A stretch of 64,000 bases of DNA from CALKJP01 sp046299555 (GCA_046299555.1 JBKBHS010000001.1:1488001-1552000); one strand, 5' to 3'. Positions 53,704 to 62,717 are shown, counted from the first letter of the stretch. The notes: a model not told the origin generated them from the letters alone. Translations and numbers: made by a program.

Positions 53704-54528
53704 ATGAAAATACTTAAATATTCAACAATTGCAGTTGTGCTTTCATTGACTGTAATTTCATGTACTAAAAAAGAAGAAGCCGAAGTAGATATTGAAACAC
53801 AAACCAGTGTTGATAACTCTATTGCAGAGCAAGCATTTGTAGAAGTTGTACCCGTTGTTAATCAAATAGGCGTTAACGAGCCGGGAGTAAATAAAACCGA
53901 TACCAATTCTTTAAATTTTAGCTGTGCAAAATATACCATTACAGGAGATACAGCCAACTTCCCATCCGGTGGAGCAGTTACCATTACAATAGATTACGGT
54001 GATGCAGGTTGCATGGATAATGATGGAAGAGTTAGAAAAGGAAAAATTATTGCCGTATTTAATAATAAATGGAATGTTGACGGTGCCACAGCTAACATTA
54101 CGTTAGAAAATTATTCCGTTGGAAATATCAAATATTCCGGTTCAATGCTTTTAACCAGAAATAATGCAACATCACTAACCTATGTTGTATCTAACGCCAA
54201 TTGTACCGATGGAACTTTTACTATAAGTTACGAATGCAATAAAACTATAGAAAAAATTCAAGGAGCATCAACCGATTCAATTTGGATTGACGATGTTTAT
54301 AAATTTACCGGTACATCAGCTGGTACAAATAGAAATGGTAAAAAATATTCAACTAAAATTGTAGAGCCATTAATAAAGAAAAATAACTGTAAATGGATTG
54401 ATACCGGAGTAATAGAAGTTACTCCAGAAGGTTTGGCTACCAGAACTTTTAATTTTGGTAACGGCACATGCGATGATAAAGCCACAGTTACCATAAATGG
54501 AAATACCTATAATTTTGTATTGAGATAA
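53704..54528 (+). CDS. Unknown lipoprotein
   Basis: A 274-residue protein with a lipoprotein signal (lipobox VISC, Cys20, then TKKEEAE). The mature part is rich in short beta strands and Thr, Asn and Gly (GGAVTITIDYGDAGCMDNDG, FNFGNGTCDDKATVTINGNT). Several Cys residues (for example in SFCAKY-, GDAGCM- and NGTCDD-type contexts) could form disulfides. I recognise no characterised family. It lies between the sensor-phosphatase gene and siaB/siaC, with its own promoter motif, so a link to that pathway is only positional. Confidence 0.75.
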   Translation: MKILKYSTIAVVLSLTVISCTKKEEAEVDIETQTSVDNSIAEQAFVEVVPVVNQIGVNEPGVNKTDTNSLNFSCAKYTITGDTANFPSGGAVTITIDYGDAGCMDNDGRVRKGKIIAVFNNKWNVDGATANITLENYSVGNIKYSGSMLLTRNNATSLTYVVSNANCTDGTFTISYECNKTIEKIQGASTDSIWIDDVYKFTGTSAGTNRNGKKYSTKIVEPLIKKNNCKWIDTGVIEVTPEGLATRTFNFGNGTCDDKATVTINGNTYNFVLR

Positions 54529-54559
54529 AAGAATATAAAACAAGAAATAAAAAAAGTTT

Positions 54560-54567
54560 TATATTTG
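54560..54567 (+). promoter_or_regulatory. -7 promoter motif of siaB-siaC
   Basis: TATATTTG fits TANNTTTG, 73 bp before the SiaB-like start. Confidence 0.4.
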
Positions 54568-54640
54568 TATTTATAATTTTCCACTATATGATTCGGAAAA
54601 TAGTATCAAACCTAAAACAATCAATTAAATAAAAGAAGCA

Positions 54641-55189
54641 ATGTTGGATATATACGATTTCTACGATAAAATGGAGCGTAACAACATTATGCTTTCTTTT
54701 AAAGGGAACATTACCTCCGATTTATTAACCTCCATTCTTCAAATCATGGAATCAAAAATGGATAACATGCAAGAAGAACCAAAGGTTAAGAAAAAAGTTT
54801 ATAATGTTTTGGTAGAGTGTTTGCAAAATCTTTATCACCATATGGATGATATGCCTAATGATAAAGATATTTCTGAACAGGAACGCTCAGCTATATTTAT
54901 GATTGGTAAGAAAAATAACGAATATACCATTTACACAGGTAACTATATCTTGTCGGAAAATGTTGAAAAACTTAAAGTAAGGCTTGATACGGTAAACAGT
55001 ATGACCAAAGATGAATTAAAGGAATATTACAAAACTATTTTAAATAATGGTGAAATGTCAGAAAAAGGAGGAGGAGGTTTAGGAATGATTGACATTGCCA
55101 GAAAATCGGGTCAAAAATTAAATTATAGTTTTATACCTGTAGATGATAAAAACCATTTTTTTAGTTTAAATGTAAAAATCTCACAATAA
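54641..55189 (+). CDS. SiaB-family protein kinase
   Basis: A 182-residue SiaB-like (DUF6272) GHKL-type kinase. YNVLVECLQNLYHHMDD (about 53-69) is the N-box-like helix, with Glu and Asn, that binds Mg-ATP in this fold. EKGGGGLGMIDIARKSGQKL (about 144-163) is the glycine-rich ATP lid. In Pseudomonas SiaB phosphorylates SiaC. It precedes the SiaC-like gene by 10 bp, so the two are an operon. The opposing phosphatase is probably the SpoIIE protein encoded just upstream. Confidence 0.85.
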   Translation: MLDIYDFYDKMERNNIMLSFKGNITSDLLTSILQIMESKMDNMQEEPKVKKKVYNVLVECLQNLYHHMDDMPNDKDISEQERSAIFMIGKKNNEYTIYTGNYILSENVEKLKVRLDTVNSMTKDELKEYYKTILNNGEMSEKGGGGLGMIDIARKSGQKLNYSFIPVDDKNHFFSLNVKISQ

Positions 55190-55199
55190 ATTTTAAAAC

Positions 55200-55580
55200 A
55201 TGGAAGCAATAAGCATTGAAGGAACTCCTAAAACACCAACTGTAAAATTCGATCCAGCTACTGGAGTATTAGAACTAAAAGGACGTTCAATCCCTGAAAA
55301 TTCAATCGAATTTTACAAGCCGGTTATTGATATGTTAGATAAATATGCATCAAATCCAAAGCCGGTTACCAATGTTAATGTACAATTAGAATATTTTAAT
55401 ACCAGCTCTTCTAAATGTATTTTAGATTTATTTAAAAAATTGGAAGCCATAAATAATAATGGTAGTTCAGTAACCATTAATTGGCATTATGAAGAAGATG
55501 ATGAAGATATGTTAGAGGCAGGTGAAGATTATCAAGCTATCATAAATGTGCCCTTTAAAATGATTGAAATACAAGAGTAA
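55200..55580 (+). CDS. SiaC-family regulatory phosphoprotein (DUF1987)
   Basis: A 126-residue DUF1987 protein. The central helix cap EYFNTSSSKCILDLF places Thr68 at the position known to be phosphorylated in Pseudomonas SiaC, so the switch residue is kept. IEGTPKTPTVKFDPATG at the N-terminus is the other strong family block. In Pseudomonas unphosphorylated SiaC activates a diguanylate cyclase, SiaD. No GGDEF gene occurs in this window, so the output here must differ or lie elsewhere. Confidence 0.87.
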   Translation: MEAISIEGTPKTPTVKFDPATGVLELKGRSIPENSIEFYKPVIDMLDKYASNPKPVTNVNVQLEYFNTSSSKCILDLFKKLEAINNNGSSVTINWHYEEDDEDMLEAGEDYQAIINVPFKMIEIQE

Positions 55581-55603
55581 TTTATTTACAAAATAAAATT
55601 AAT

Positions 55604-55640
55604 AAAGAGCTTACTGATAATAGTGAGCTCTTTATTTTTT
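55604..55640. terminator. Bidirectional terminator between siaC and DUF423 genes
   Basis: AAAGAGCT and AGCTCTTT pair around a loop, with A/T-rich flanks and a T-run on the plus side. It sits between convergent genes. Confidence 0.8.
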
Positions 55641-56027
55641 TGTAAACGCACTTAAACCAATTAAAATCCAGGCCCCCATTAATAATAATCCACCTATGGG
55701 AGTCACAGGTCCTAAAAATTTCATTCCGCTTTTACTAATGATATGTGCAGTATTTAATAAATATATAGAGCCTGAAAAACAAAGAATGCCGGCAATAGTT
55801 AGATAAGAAGCCCATTTGAGTTTTAAATCATTATTTTGAGCATATAAAATACCCGTAATTAACAATACAATTGCATGATAAAAATGATATTTAACACCGG
55901 TTTCAAAACTTTGCATCTGAGTATCCGAAAGAAATGGCTTTAAAGCATGAGCTCCCATTGCTCCTACTGCTACAGCCGTAAACCCGGCTATTGCAGCAAA
56001 TAATATAATTGTATTTACACGTTTCAT
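55632..56027 (-). CDS. DUF423 membrane protein
   Basis: A 131-residue, four-TM protein of the DUF423 family. The N-terminal block AAIAGFTAVAVGAMGAHALK is followed by FETGVKYHFYHAIVLLITGI, both diagnostic, and FSGSIYLLNT lies further on. Inner membrane; no known function. Monocistronic, with a TAATTTTG motif upstream. Confidence 0.88.
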   Translation of the reverse strand: MKRVNTIILFAAIAGFTAVAVGAMGAHALKPFLSDTQMQSFETGVKYHFYHAIVLLITGILYAQNNDLKLKWASYLTIAGILCFSGSIYLLNTAHIISKSGMKFLGPVTPIGGLLLMGAWILIGLSAFTKK

Positions 56028-56039
56028 AAAAATTTAGCT

Positions 56040-56047
56040 CAAAATTA
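56040..56047 (-). promoter_or_regulatory. -7 promoter motif of DUF423 gene
   Basis: Minus-strand TAATTTTG fits TANNTTTG, 12 bp before the start. Confidence 0.4.
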
Positions 56048-56072
56048 CATCAATTTATTCTAATTTTAGGAC

Positions 56073-57350
56073 ATGGTAAATATTCCTTTAGCTGAGCGTA
56101 TGCGGCCAGTGTCGCTTGACACATATATTGGGCAAAAACATTTGGTAGGAACCAATGCCATTCTACGAAAAGTAATAGAATCAGGTAATATTCCTTCTAT
56201 GATTTTTTGGGGGCCACCGGGAGTAGGTAAAACAACCCTTGCTAATATTATTTCGCATCAGCTAAACAGACCATTTTATGCATTAAGCGCAATTAATTCT
56301 GGAGTAAAAGAAGTAAGAGATGTAATAGAAAAAGCAAAAAATGAACATTTTTTTGGTACCAATAAACCAATTTTATTCATTGATGAAATACATCGTTTTA
56401 GCAAATCGCAGCAAGATTCGTTACTGGGTGCCGTAGAAAAAGGTATTGTAACATTAATAGGGGCAACAACCGAAAACCCTTCGTTTGAAATTATATCAGC
56501 TCTTTTGTCTCGATGTCAGATTTATGTATTAAAACATCTCGAAAAAAATGATTTGTTAGATTTACTCAATCAAGCGATTCAAAATGATGAAGTTCTAAAA
56601 AATAAAAAAATTAATTTAACTGAAACCGATGCGCTTTTAAGGCTTTCGGGAGGTGATGCACGAAAGCTATTAAATACATTTGAGTTGGTTGTAAATAATA
56701 TGAATGCTGATGAAATTAATATTACGAATGAGCGAGTAATGGAGATGGTACAGCAAAATTTTGCCATGTACGATAAATCAGGAGAACAGCATTATGATAT
56801 TATTTCAGCTTTTATAAAATCTATTCGAGGAAGTGACCCTAATGCGGCAGTTTATTGGTTGGCACGAATGATTGAAGGTGGAGAAGACCCATTATTTATA
56901 GCCCGAAGATTATTGATTTTAGCATCAGAAGATATTGGAAATGCCAATCCCAATGCTTTGCTATTAGCCAATAACTGTTTTCAGGCTGTAAATGTTATTG
57001 GATGGCCCGAATCAAGAATTATATTATCGCAAACGGCTATTTATTTAGCTTCATCGCCCAAAAGCAATGCTTCCTATGAAGCTATTAATAAGGCTCAGCA
57101 ATTGGTAAAAGAAACCGGTGATTTGCCAGTTCCTCCTCATTTAAGAAATGCACCAACCCAATTAATGAAAGATTTAGGTTACGGAAAAGAATATCAATAT
57201 TCGCACAATTACGAAAACAATTTTAGTATGCAAGAATATTTACCAGAAAAAATATCCGGTACTAAATTATATGAACCCGGTAATAATTCTCGAGAAATGG
57301 ATTTACGAAATTATTTAAAAAGTCTTTGGAAAAATAAATATAGATATTAA
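56073..57350 (+). CDS. rarA: Replication-associated recombination protein RarA (MgsA)
   Basis: A 425-residue AAA+ ATPase of the RarA/MgsA/WRNIP1 family that acts at stalled replication forks. ERMRPVSLDTYIGQKHLVG opens the protein. Walker A is GPPGVGKTT (about 48-56), Walker B is ILFIDEIHRFSKSQQDSLLG (about 100-119), sensor 1 is LIGATTENPSFE, and sensor 2 SGGDARKLLNTFE. The C-terminal tetramerisation part contains GSDPNAAVYWLARMIEGGED and VPPHLRNAPTQLMKDLGYG. Its end overlaps the convergent SRPBCC gene by 4 bp. Confidence 0.95.
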   Translation: MVNIPLAERMRPVSLDTYIGQKHLVGTNAILRKVIESGNIPSMIFWGPPGVGKTTLANIISHQLNRPFYALSAINSGVKEVRDVIEKAKNEHFFGTNKPILFIDEIHRFSKSQQDSLLGAVEKGIVTLIGATTENPSFEIISALLSRCQIYVLKHLEKNDLLDLLNQAIQNDEVLKNKKINLTETDALLRLSGGDARKLLNTFELVVNNMNADEINITNERVMEMVQQNFAMYDKSGEQHYDIISAFIKSIRGSDPNAAVYWLARMIEGGEDPLFIARRLLILASEDIGNANPNALLLANNCFQAVNVIGWPESRIILSQTAIYLASSPKSNASYEAINKAQQLVKETGDLPVPPHLRNAPTQLMKDLGYGKEYQYSHNYENNFSMQEYLPEKISGTKLYEPGNNSREMDLRNYLKSLWKNKYRY

Positions 57351-57751
57351 TCAAAATTCATTTGAGGAAGTTTTTCTGCTAACATATTAAAAAAATTAGT
57401 CAACGGAGTTTCTACCATCATTTTTACAAAAGGATTTACATCGGCATCAAATATTATCATTGCTTCGCAAGAATTTTCTGTTTTTTCTTCAAGCAAAATA
57501 GTCAATGAAAAATTAAAAGGATTTTTCCCGTCTGAAACTACTTCCAGTTTATTGTTAGGAATTTTGTTTTTAATACGCATGCTTATTGTAGCCATTCCGT
57601 TTATGTTAAACGAACAGCTGTCGGATGTTGATTTATAATCACTTATTTTATCTTTAGGTAAAAGATTTTGAAAATTATTAAAATTGGAAATAAAGCTAAA
57701 TGCCTTCTCTGCCGATGTGTTTACAATTGCTTTTTTACTTTCGATTTTCAT
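57347..57751 (-). CDS. SRPBCC-family (START-like) protein
   Basis: A 134-residue protein of the polyketide cyclase/START-like superfamily. KAIVNTSAEKAFSFISNFNN (about 7-26) is a typical first strand and helix. The long C-terminal helix FVKMMVETPLTNFFNMLAEK closes the fold. It binds an unknown hydrophobic ligand or partner. It lies 15 bp downstream of pyrE in the same orientation, so it is probably cotranscribed. It overlaps the convergent rarA end by 4 bp. Confidence 0.78.
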   Translation of the reverse strand: MKIESKKAIVNTSAEKAFSFISNFNNFQNLLPKDKISDYKSTSDSCSFNINGMATISMRIKNKIPNNKLEVVSDGKNPFNFSLTILLEEKTENSCEAMIIFDADVNPFVKMMVETPLTNFFNMLAEKLPQMNFD

Positions 57752-57766
57752 TATATAAACCTTAAT

Positions 57767-58408
57767 TTATTGATTCCAAGTATCAGGGCTTTGTTTCCAA
57801 GCTTTTAAGGTATCAATATCGTTTTTAGTTATATATTTAGTTTTAAGAGCTTGATTAATAAGCGTATCATAATCGCTTAGAGCAATTACATCACATTTAT
57901 TTTTTTTGAAATTTTCATCTGCTATTTCAAAACCGTAAGTAAAAATAGCCACCATTCCTTTTACTTCACAGCCTGCATCTCGAATAGCTTCAACAGCATT
58001 AATACTACTTTTGCCGGTAGAAATTAAATCTTCTATTAATACTACACTTTGCCCTTTTTCAATAACACCTTCTACTTGATTGCCCAATCCATGTTTTTTA
58101 GGCTCCGGTCTTACATAAACAAAGGGTAAGTTTAATTCTTGGGCAACCAAAGCTCCCTGTGCAATACCACCGGTAGCAACACCGGCTATTACATCAGGCT
58201 TACCATATTCTTCTTGAATAGCTTTTGCTAATTGTTGCCTTATATATGTTCTAATTTTAGGATATGATAAAGATTTACGGTTATCGCAATAAATAGGTGA
58301 TTTCCATCCTGATGCCCATGTGAATGGCTTTTGGGGTTGAAGTTGGATTGCTTTTATTTGTAATAAAAACTCTGCTACTTTTAGAGCAGATTCCTCATAA
58401 ATCTTCAT
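57767..58408 (-). CDS. pyrE: Orotate phosphoribosyltransferase
   Basis: A 213-residue PyrE, which makes orotidine monophosphate from orotate and PRPP in pyrimidine synthesis. WASGWKSPIYCDNRKSLSYP (about 30-49) is the orotate-binding block, FVYVRPEPKKHGLGNQVEG the flexible catalytic loop with its Lys, and VVLIEDLISTGKSS the PRPP motif. Normal length. First gene of a unit with the SRPBCC gene, with a TAGGTTTG motif upstream. Confidence 0.95.
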   Translation of the reverse strand: MKIYEESALKVAEFLLQIKAIQLQPQKPFTWASGWKSPIYCDNRKSLSYPKIRTYIRQQLAKAIQEEYGKPDVIAGVATGGIAQGALVAQELNLPFVYVRPEPKKHGLGNQVEGVIEKGQSVVLIEDLISTGKSSINAVEAIRDAGCEVKGMVAIFTYGFEIADENFKKNKCDVIALSDYDTLINQALKTKYITKNDIDTLKAWKQSPDTWNQ

Positions 58409-58433
58409 ATTCGTGAAAAAAATAGAAATCGTG

Positions 58434-58441
58434 CAAACCTA
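58434..58441 (-). promoter_or_regulatory. -7 promoter motif of pyrE
   Basis: Minus-strand TAGGTTTG fits TANNTTTG, 25 bp before the start. Confidence 0.45.
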
Positions 58442-58575
58442 CCAAATTTTAATTAGAAAAATAAAAGTTTATTATTGCTTTTATAAACAATATGTAAAAA
58501 TTATTTTTCGACTAATTCAGCATATTACCAGACTGATTGTTATATAAAATGAACACTTTTCAATTTAGCATTTTA

Positions 58576-58583
58576 TAAATTTG
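58576..58583 (+). promoter_or_regulatory. -7 promoter motif of NUDIX gene
   Basis: TAAATTTG fits TANNTTTG, 33 bp before the start. Confidence 0.45.
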
Positions 58584-58616
58584 TAAAACATTATACCCTC
58601 ATTCCCTTCTTATTAA

Positions 58617-59225
58617 ATGCTTACAATATTTATTTTAGATAAAAAAATTTATATACCTCTTTCACATTCAGATATTAAAAAATGTGATAACATTGTATTT
58701 GTATCAAACGTACAAGAGGTAGAAAAGGCCTTTTTAAATTTTATCGCTTCAACAGATAAAGAAATTTGTTTTAGTTGTAAAAATCTTAAAATGTTGCCCG
58801 ACTTGTTTTATTCGGCATTTAAGTTAATAGAAGCGGCAGGTGGTATTGTTAAAAATAAAGACGGAAAATATCTTTTTATATATCGTAACGGTTATTGGGA
58901 TTTGCCAAAGGGAAAACTAGAAAAAGGAGAAGATATAAAATCATGTGCTTTAAGAGAAGTGGAAGAAGAGTGTTCAATAAATGGATTAGAAGTAATTAGA
59001 GATTTATCGCCTACGTATCATATGTACGAATTACAAAAAAATAAATGGGCGTTAAAAATTACCTATTGGTTTGAAATGTTTACAAGCGAAACAAAAGCAC
59101 CTAAACCTCAGGTTGAAGAAGGAATAATAGAAGCAGTGTGGTTAGCACCTGATGAAATAGATAAAGTAAAATTAAATACCTATCCTTCAATTTTACAGCT
59201 GATAAATGAAGCTATTAAAAAATAA
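58617..59225 (+). CDS. NUDIX hydrolase
   Basis: A 202-residue protein. Residues 1-70 are an unrecognised N-terminal extension. The NUDIX domain starts with AAGGIVKNKDGKYLFIYRNG (about 74-93). The NUDIX box is GKLEKGEDIKSCALREVEEE followed by CSI; the glycine usual after EEx is a serine here, while the metal-binding REVEEE is intact. It probably hydrolyses a nucleoside-diphosphate-linked substrate. Monocistronic; a hairpin shared with the tRNA-His terminator follows. Confidence 0.88.
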   Translation: MLTIFILDKKIYIPLSHSDIKKCDNIVFVSNVQEVEKAFLNFIASTDKEICFSCKNLKMLPDLFYSAFKLIEAAGGIVKNKDGKYLFIYRNGYWDLPKGKLEKGEDIKSCALREVEEECSINGLEVIRDLSPTYHMYELQKNKWALKITYWFEMFTSETKAPKPQVEEGIIEAVWLAPDEIDKVKLNTYPSILQLINEAIKK

Positions 59226-59250
59226 AAAAGCCCCCAAAACAGGGGCTAAG
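59219..59250 (-). terminator. Terminator of tRNA-His
   Basis: On the minus strand AGCCCCTGTTTTGGGGGCT folds into a 6-bp stem and is followed by a T-run (TTTTTTATTTTTT). It lies just after tRNA-His and overlaps the NUDIX stop, so it may serve both strands. Confidence 0.85.
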
Positions 59251-59255
59251 CAAGG

Positions 59256-59330
59256 GGTGGAAGATGGGACTCGAACCCACGACCCTCAGAACCACAATCT
59301 GATGCTCTAACCGACTGAGCTACATCCACC
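59256..59330 (-). tRNA. tRNA-His (anticodon GTG)
   Basis: The minus-strand anticodon stem TCAGA/TCTGA encloses TTGTGGT, giving anticodon GTG. A G at -1 is encoded and faces C73, the identity pair for histidyl-tRNA synthetase. The acceptor stem has one T-T mismatch at pair 6-67. CCA is not encoded. Confidence 0.95.
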
Positions 59331-59342
59331 GTTTTGAGGCCG

Positions 59343-59350
59343 CAAATATA
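59343..59350 (-). promoter_or_regulatory. -7 promoter motif of tRNA-His
   Basis: Minus-strand TATATTTG fits TANNTTTG, 12 bp before the tRNA. Confidence 0.5.
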
Positions 59351-59394
59351 ATTAATTCTTTTATCAATTTGCAAAATTGCCTGTTATTTTCAGC

Positions 59395-59402
59395 TATCTT
59401 TG
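59395..59402 (+). promoter_or_regulatory. -7 promoter motif of P-type ATPase gene
   Basis: TATCTTTG fits TANNTTTG and ends only 8 bp before the chosen ATG. A TTTG 23 bp upstream is a loose -33 candidate. Transcription would then start at or very near the start codon. Confidence 0.5.
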
Positions 59403-59410
59403 CATTTGTT

Positions 59411-61528
59411 ATGAGTCAAAAGCCTGATATTGTTGTACTAAAAGTTGAAGGAATGGATTGCACTAATTGTGCACTGGGAATTACTCGTTCCCTTGAAAAA
59501 AAAGGTTTTAAAAATGTTTACACTAATTTTAGTACCGGTGAAGTTACTTTCGAATCAATAAAATCTGAAAATGAAATACCACTTGCAAAAGAAACTATTC
59601 ATAAGCTTGGATATACGGTAGTGAGTGAAGAAAAGCAAGGCCGATTTTCGGTAATTGAAAAAAAGTTTGCCTTTACACTTCCATTTACCATTCCTCTTTT
59701 ATTACACATGTTTTTACCCTATGGATGGCTTCACCATCCAATAGTTCAGTTGGCTTTATGTTTACCTGTATATATACTCGGTTTTTGGCATTTTGGAAAA
59801 AGCGCTTTTAACAGCTTAAAAGCGGGAGTGAGTAATATGGATGTATTGATTTTTATTGGTTCAAACGCAGCTTTCTTTTACAGTTTAGCCGGTACTATAA
59901 TACATTACGGTACTCATGAGGTGCATAACTATTTATTTTATGAAACTACGGCTACCATTATTACATTAGTACTTTTAGGAAATGTATTGGAACATCGTTC
60001 AGTTAAAACTACTACCAATGCAATTTCTGAATTAAGCAAACTACGCCCAGAAAAAGCTACAAAAATAGAAGGAAATTCTATTATTGAAATTAGTACTACT
60101 GAAATTAAACAAGGTGATTTATTACAAATCAACACGGGCGATAAAGTTGCAGTTGATGGAATAATCGTAAAAGGAAATTGTCAAGTTGATGAATCGATGA
60201 TTACAGGAGAAAGTATTCCGGTAGAAAAAAAGATAGGTGATGAATTAATAGGTGGAACGGTTATAATTGAAGGTGCCGTTCAGCTAAGAGCTGAAAAGGT
60301 TGGTAGAGACACCATGCTTTCTCAAATAATTGAATTGGTTAAAAATGCACAACAATCAAAACCGGAGTTGCAAAAATTAGGAGATAAGATAAGTGCAATT
60401 TTTGTTCCAATAGTAGTTGCCATATCAATTATAACTTTTATATCTGCTTTTTTCATATTTGGAATAGAACTCCAAAAAGCTTTAATGAATAGCATTGCTG
60501 TATTGGTAATTTCTTGTCCATGCGCAATGGGTTTAGCTACTCCAACAGCTGTTATGGTTGGTATTGGCAGAGCAGCTAAAAGCGGAATTCTAATTAAAGG
60601 TGGAAATACCTTAGAAATATTAGCCGGTATAAAAAAGGTTGTATTTGATAAAACAGGCACGCTTACCACAGGTAATTTTAAAATTCAACACATTAAATTA
60701 TATGCTCAATTTAATGAAACTGAAGTAAAATCAATATTACTATCTCTTGAAAAACATAGTTCGCACCCCATAGCAAAGTCATTAACACACGAATTAAATT
60801 TAGAAAATATTCAACCCATCGAACTTGTAACAGTTAGTGAAAAAAAAGGCCTTGGATTAATGGGAATTGATAATTTAGGAAATACATATATGACAGGTTC
60901 CTACAAAATATTAGATAATCAAAAAGAATATCCCAAACATTCTATATATGTAACATTGAATAATTTATTAATTGCAGGAATTGATATTGAAGACGAAATA
61001 AAAGAAACGGCCATTACGGTTATTAATCAACTTAAAAATAATTTAATAAGACCTGTGCTTTTAAGTGGCGACAGAATAGAAAAATGTGTTTCTATTTCAC
61101 AAAAATTGGGCATTGATGAAGTATATGCAGAATTTAGTCCGGAGCAAAAATTAACCAAAATAGAAAGCTTAAATAATGAGTGTCCTACTGCAATGGTTGG
61201 CGATGGAATAAATGATGCACCGGCTCTTGCAAAAGCAGCTGTTGGAATTTCGCTTGGAAATGCTTCTCAGGTTGCTATACAATCGGCTCAGGTAGTTATA
61301 TTAAATGGCAATGATTTGGAAAAAGTAAATCAGGCCATCTTAATTGGAAAGCATACATTAATTACTATTAAACAAAATTTATTTTGGGCATTTTTTTACA
61401 ATGTAATAGCAATACCAATTGCCGCATTTGGATTTTTAAATCCGATGATTGGAGCTTTAGCTATGGCTTTTTCTGATATTGTTGTGATAGGAAATTCCAT
61501 TCGTTTACGCACTAAGAAATTAAAATAA
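59411..61528 (+). CDS. copA: Copper-type P1B ATPase (CopA-like)
   Basis: From the chosen ATG, 705 residues. The cytosolic HMA domain has GMDCTNC (Cys17 and Cys20) and binds Cu(I). About eight TM segments follow. The transport signature is SCPCAMGLATP (CPC near 368-370), the actuator is MITGESIPV, the phosphorylation motif DKTGTLT starts near 413, the ATP-binding HP dipeptide is in KHSSHPIAKS, and the hinge is GDGINDAPAL near 596. CPC and a single HMA indicate a copper or silver exporter. The frame extends 14 codons upstream to 59369, but the promoter motif lies inside that part, so I chose the internal ATG (MSQKPDIVV). Confidence 0.92.
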   Translation: MSQKPDIVVLKVEGMDCTNCALGITRSLEKKGFKNVYTNFSTGEVTFESIKSENEIPLAKETIHKLGYTVVSEEKQGRFSVIEKKFAFTLPFTIPLLLHMFLPYGWLHHPIVQLALCLPVYILGFWHFGKSAFNSLKAGVSNMDVLIFIGSNAAFFYSLAGTIIHYGTHEVHNYLFYETTATIITLVLLGNVLEHRSVKTTTNAISELSKLRPEKATKIEGNSIIEISTTEIKQGDLLQINTGDKVAVDGIIVKGNCQVDESMITGESIPVEKKIGDELIGGTVIIEGAVQLRAEKVGRDTMLSQIIELVKNAQQSKPELQKLGDKISAIFVPIVVAISIITFISAFFIFGIELQKALMNSIAVLVISCPCAMGLATPTAVMVGIGRAAKSGILIKGGNTLEILAGIKKVVFDKTGTLTTGNFKIQHIKLYAQFNETEVKSILLSLEKHSSHPIAKSLTHELNLENIQPIELVTVSEKKGLGLMGIDNLGNTYMTGSYKILDNQKEYPKHSIYVTLNNLLIAGIDIEDEIKETAITVINQLKNNLIRPVLLSGDRIEKCVSISQKLGIDEVYAEFSPEQKLTKIESLNNECPTAMVGDGINDAPALAKAAVGISLGNASQVAIQSAQVVILNGNDLEKVNQAILIGKHTLITIKQNLFWAFFYNVIAIPIAAFGFLNPMIGALAMAFSDIVVIGNSIRLRTKKLK

Positions 61529-61538
61529 AATTGTGGTA

Positions 61539-62717
61539 ATGAATAATTCAAAAATTAGTAAGTCTTTGCCACATATTTTATTTCTTACAAAGTGGTATCC
61601 CAATAAAAGCGATGTTCAACTAGGCGTATTTATTCGCAAACATGCAAAGGCGGTTTCACCTTATTGCAAAGTAAGTGTGTTGTATGTGTGGGGCGATTAT
61701 AATTTAAATGGTCCACCCACTATTGAAGAAAATCAAAATGGTAATTTTTCAGAAACCATTATTTTTTATCAACGAAATAAAGGGCCATTTAAACTACTTG
61801 TAAATTTATATTTGTATATAAAACATGTATTCTTGGGATATCATCATATTCTTCAAAAACAGGGCAAGATTGATTTAATTCATGTACATATTTTAATAAG
61901 AACAGGATTAGCCGCATTACTTCTTAAATTAAAATATAAAATTCCATATATAATTTCAGAGCAGTGGTCGGGGTATGTAACCGGAGAATATCAAAGATTT
62001 TCTTGGCTAAAAAAAGCTCTTGTAAAAATAATAGTAAGCCAAGCAGATAAGATTACGGTTGTTTCAGAAATTTTAAAAAATAGCATGCTACGATTAGGTT
62101 TAAAGAATGATTATATAATTATTCACAATATTATTGAAAACATAGATTTACCAAAGCCTACACACAATAATAAAGTAAAAATTTTAACGGTAGCCGATTT
62201 AAATGATAAAATTAAAAATATTAGCGGTACCATAAAAGCTATTTCTGAAGTTTATAAAATTCGACAAGATTTTGAATTTCATATTATCGGAGGCGGAAAG
62301 GATGAAACATTATTAAAATCTCTTGTAGAATCCTATGGATTATTAAATAAAGCAATTTTATTTCATGGTAGAAAACCCAATGAAGACGTTTATGAATTTT
62401 TTAAGCAAATAGATTTTGTAATTATTAATAGTAATGTGGAAACATTTTGTGTAGCAGCTGCCGAAGCCCTTGTAAATGGAAAGCCACAAATTACAACTAT
62501 TTGCGGTGGCCCTGAGGAATTTGTTAAACCCGAACATGGTATATTGATAGAAAAAGCAAATCATAAACAGCTTGTTGAATCTATTATATACATGCTTGAT
62601 AATTATAAAAATTATGATAGTGAACATATGCATGAATATGCAAAAACTAATTTCAGTTATTCCGGTGTAGGAAAGAAGTTTTTTGAAATTTATCAGCAGA
62701 TACTTAAATTAAATTAA
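61539..62717 (+). CDS. GT4-family glycosyltransferase
   Basis: From the chosen ATG, 392 residues; a GTG two codons upstream is possible. A GT-B enzyme of family 4. HILFLTKWYPNKSDVQLGVF (about 10-29) opens the N-terminal domain. IDLIHVHILIRTGLAALLLK and IISEQWSGY (GT4 family) follow. The donor-binding C-terminal domain has ILFHGRKPNEDVYEFFKQID and FCVAAAEALVNGKPQITTIC, with the E-x7-E pair. It lies 10 bp after the copA stop and overlaps the flippase gene by one base. It likely builds a surface polysaccharide. Confidence 0.88.
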   Translation: MNNSKISKSLPHILFLTKWYPNKSDVQLGVFIRKHAKAVSPYCKVSVLYVWGDYNLNGPPTIEENQNGNFSETIIFYQRNKGPFKLLVNLYLYIKHVFLGYHHILQKQGKIDLIHVHILIRTGLAALLLKLKYKIPYIISEQWSGYVTGEYQRFSWLKKALVKIIVSQADKITVVSEILKNSMLRLGLKNDYIIIHNIIENIDLPKPTHNNKVKILTVADLNDKIKNISGTIKAISEVYKIRQDFEFHIIGGGKDETLLKSLVESYGLLNKAILFHGRKPNEDVYEFFKQIDFVIINSNVETFCVAAAEALVNGKPQITTICGGPEEFVKPEHGILIEKANHKQLVESIIYMLDNYKNYDSEHMHEYAKTNFSYSGVGKKFFEIYQQILKLN

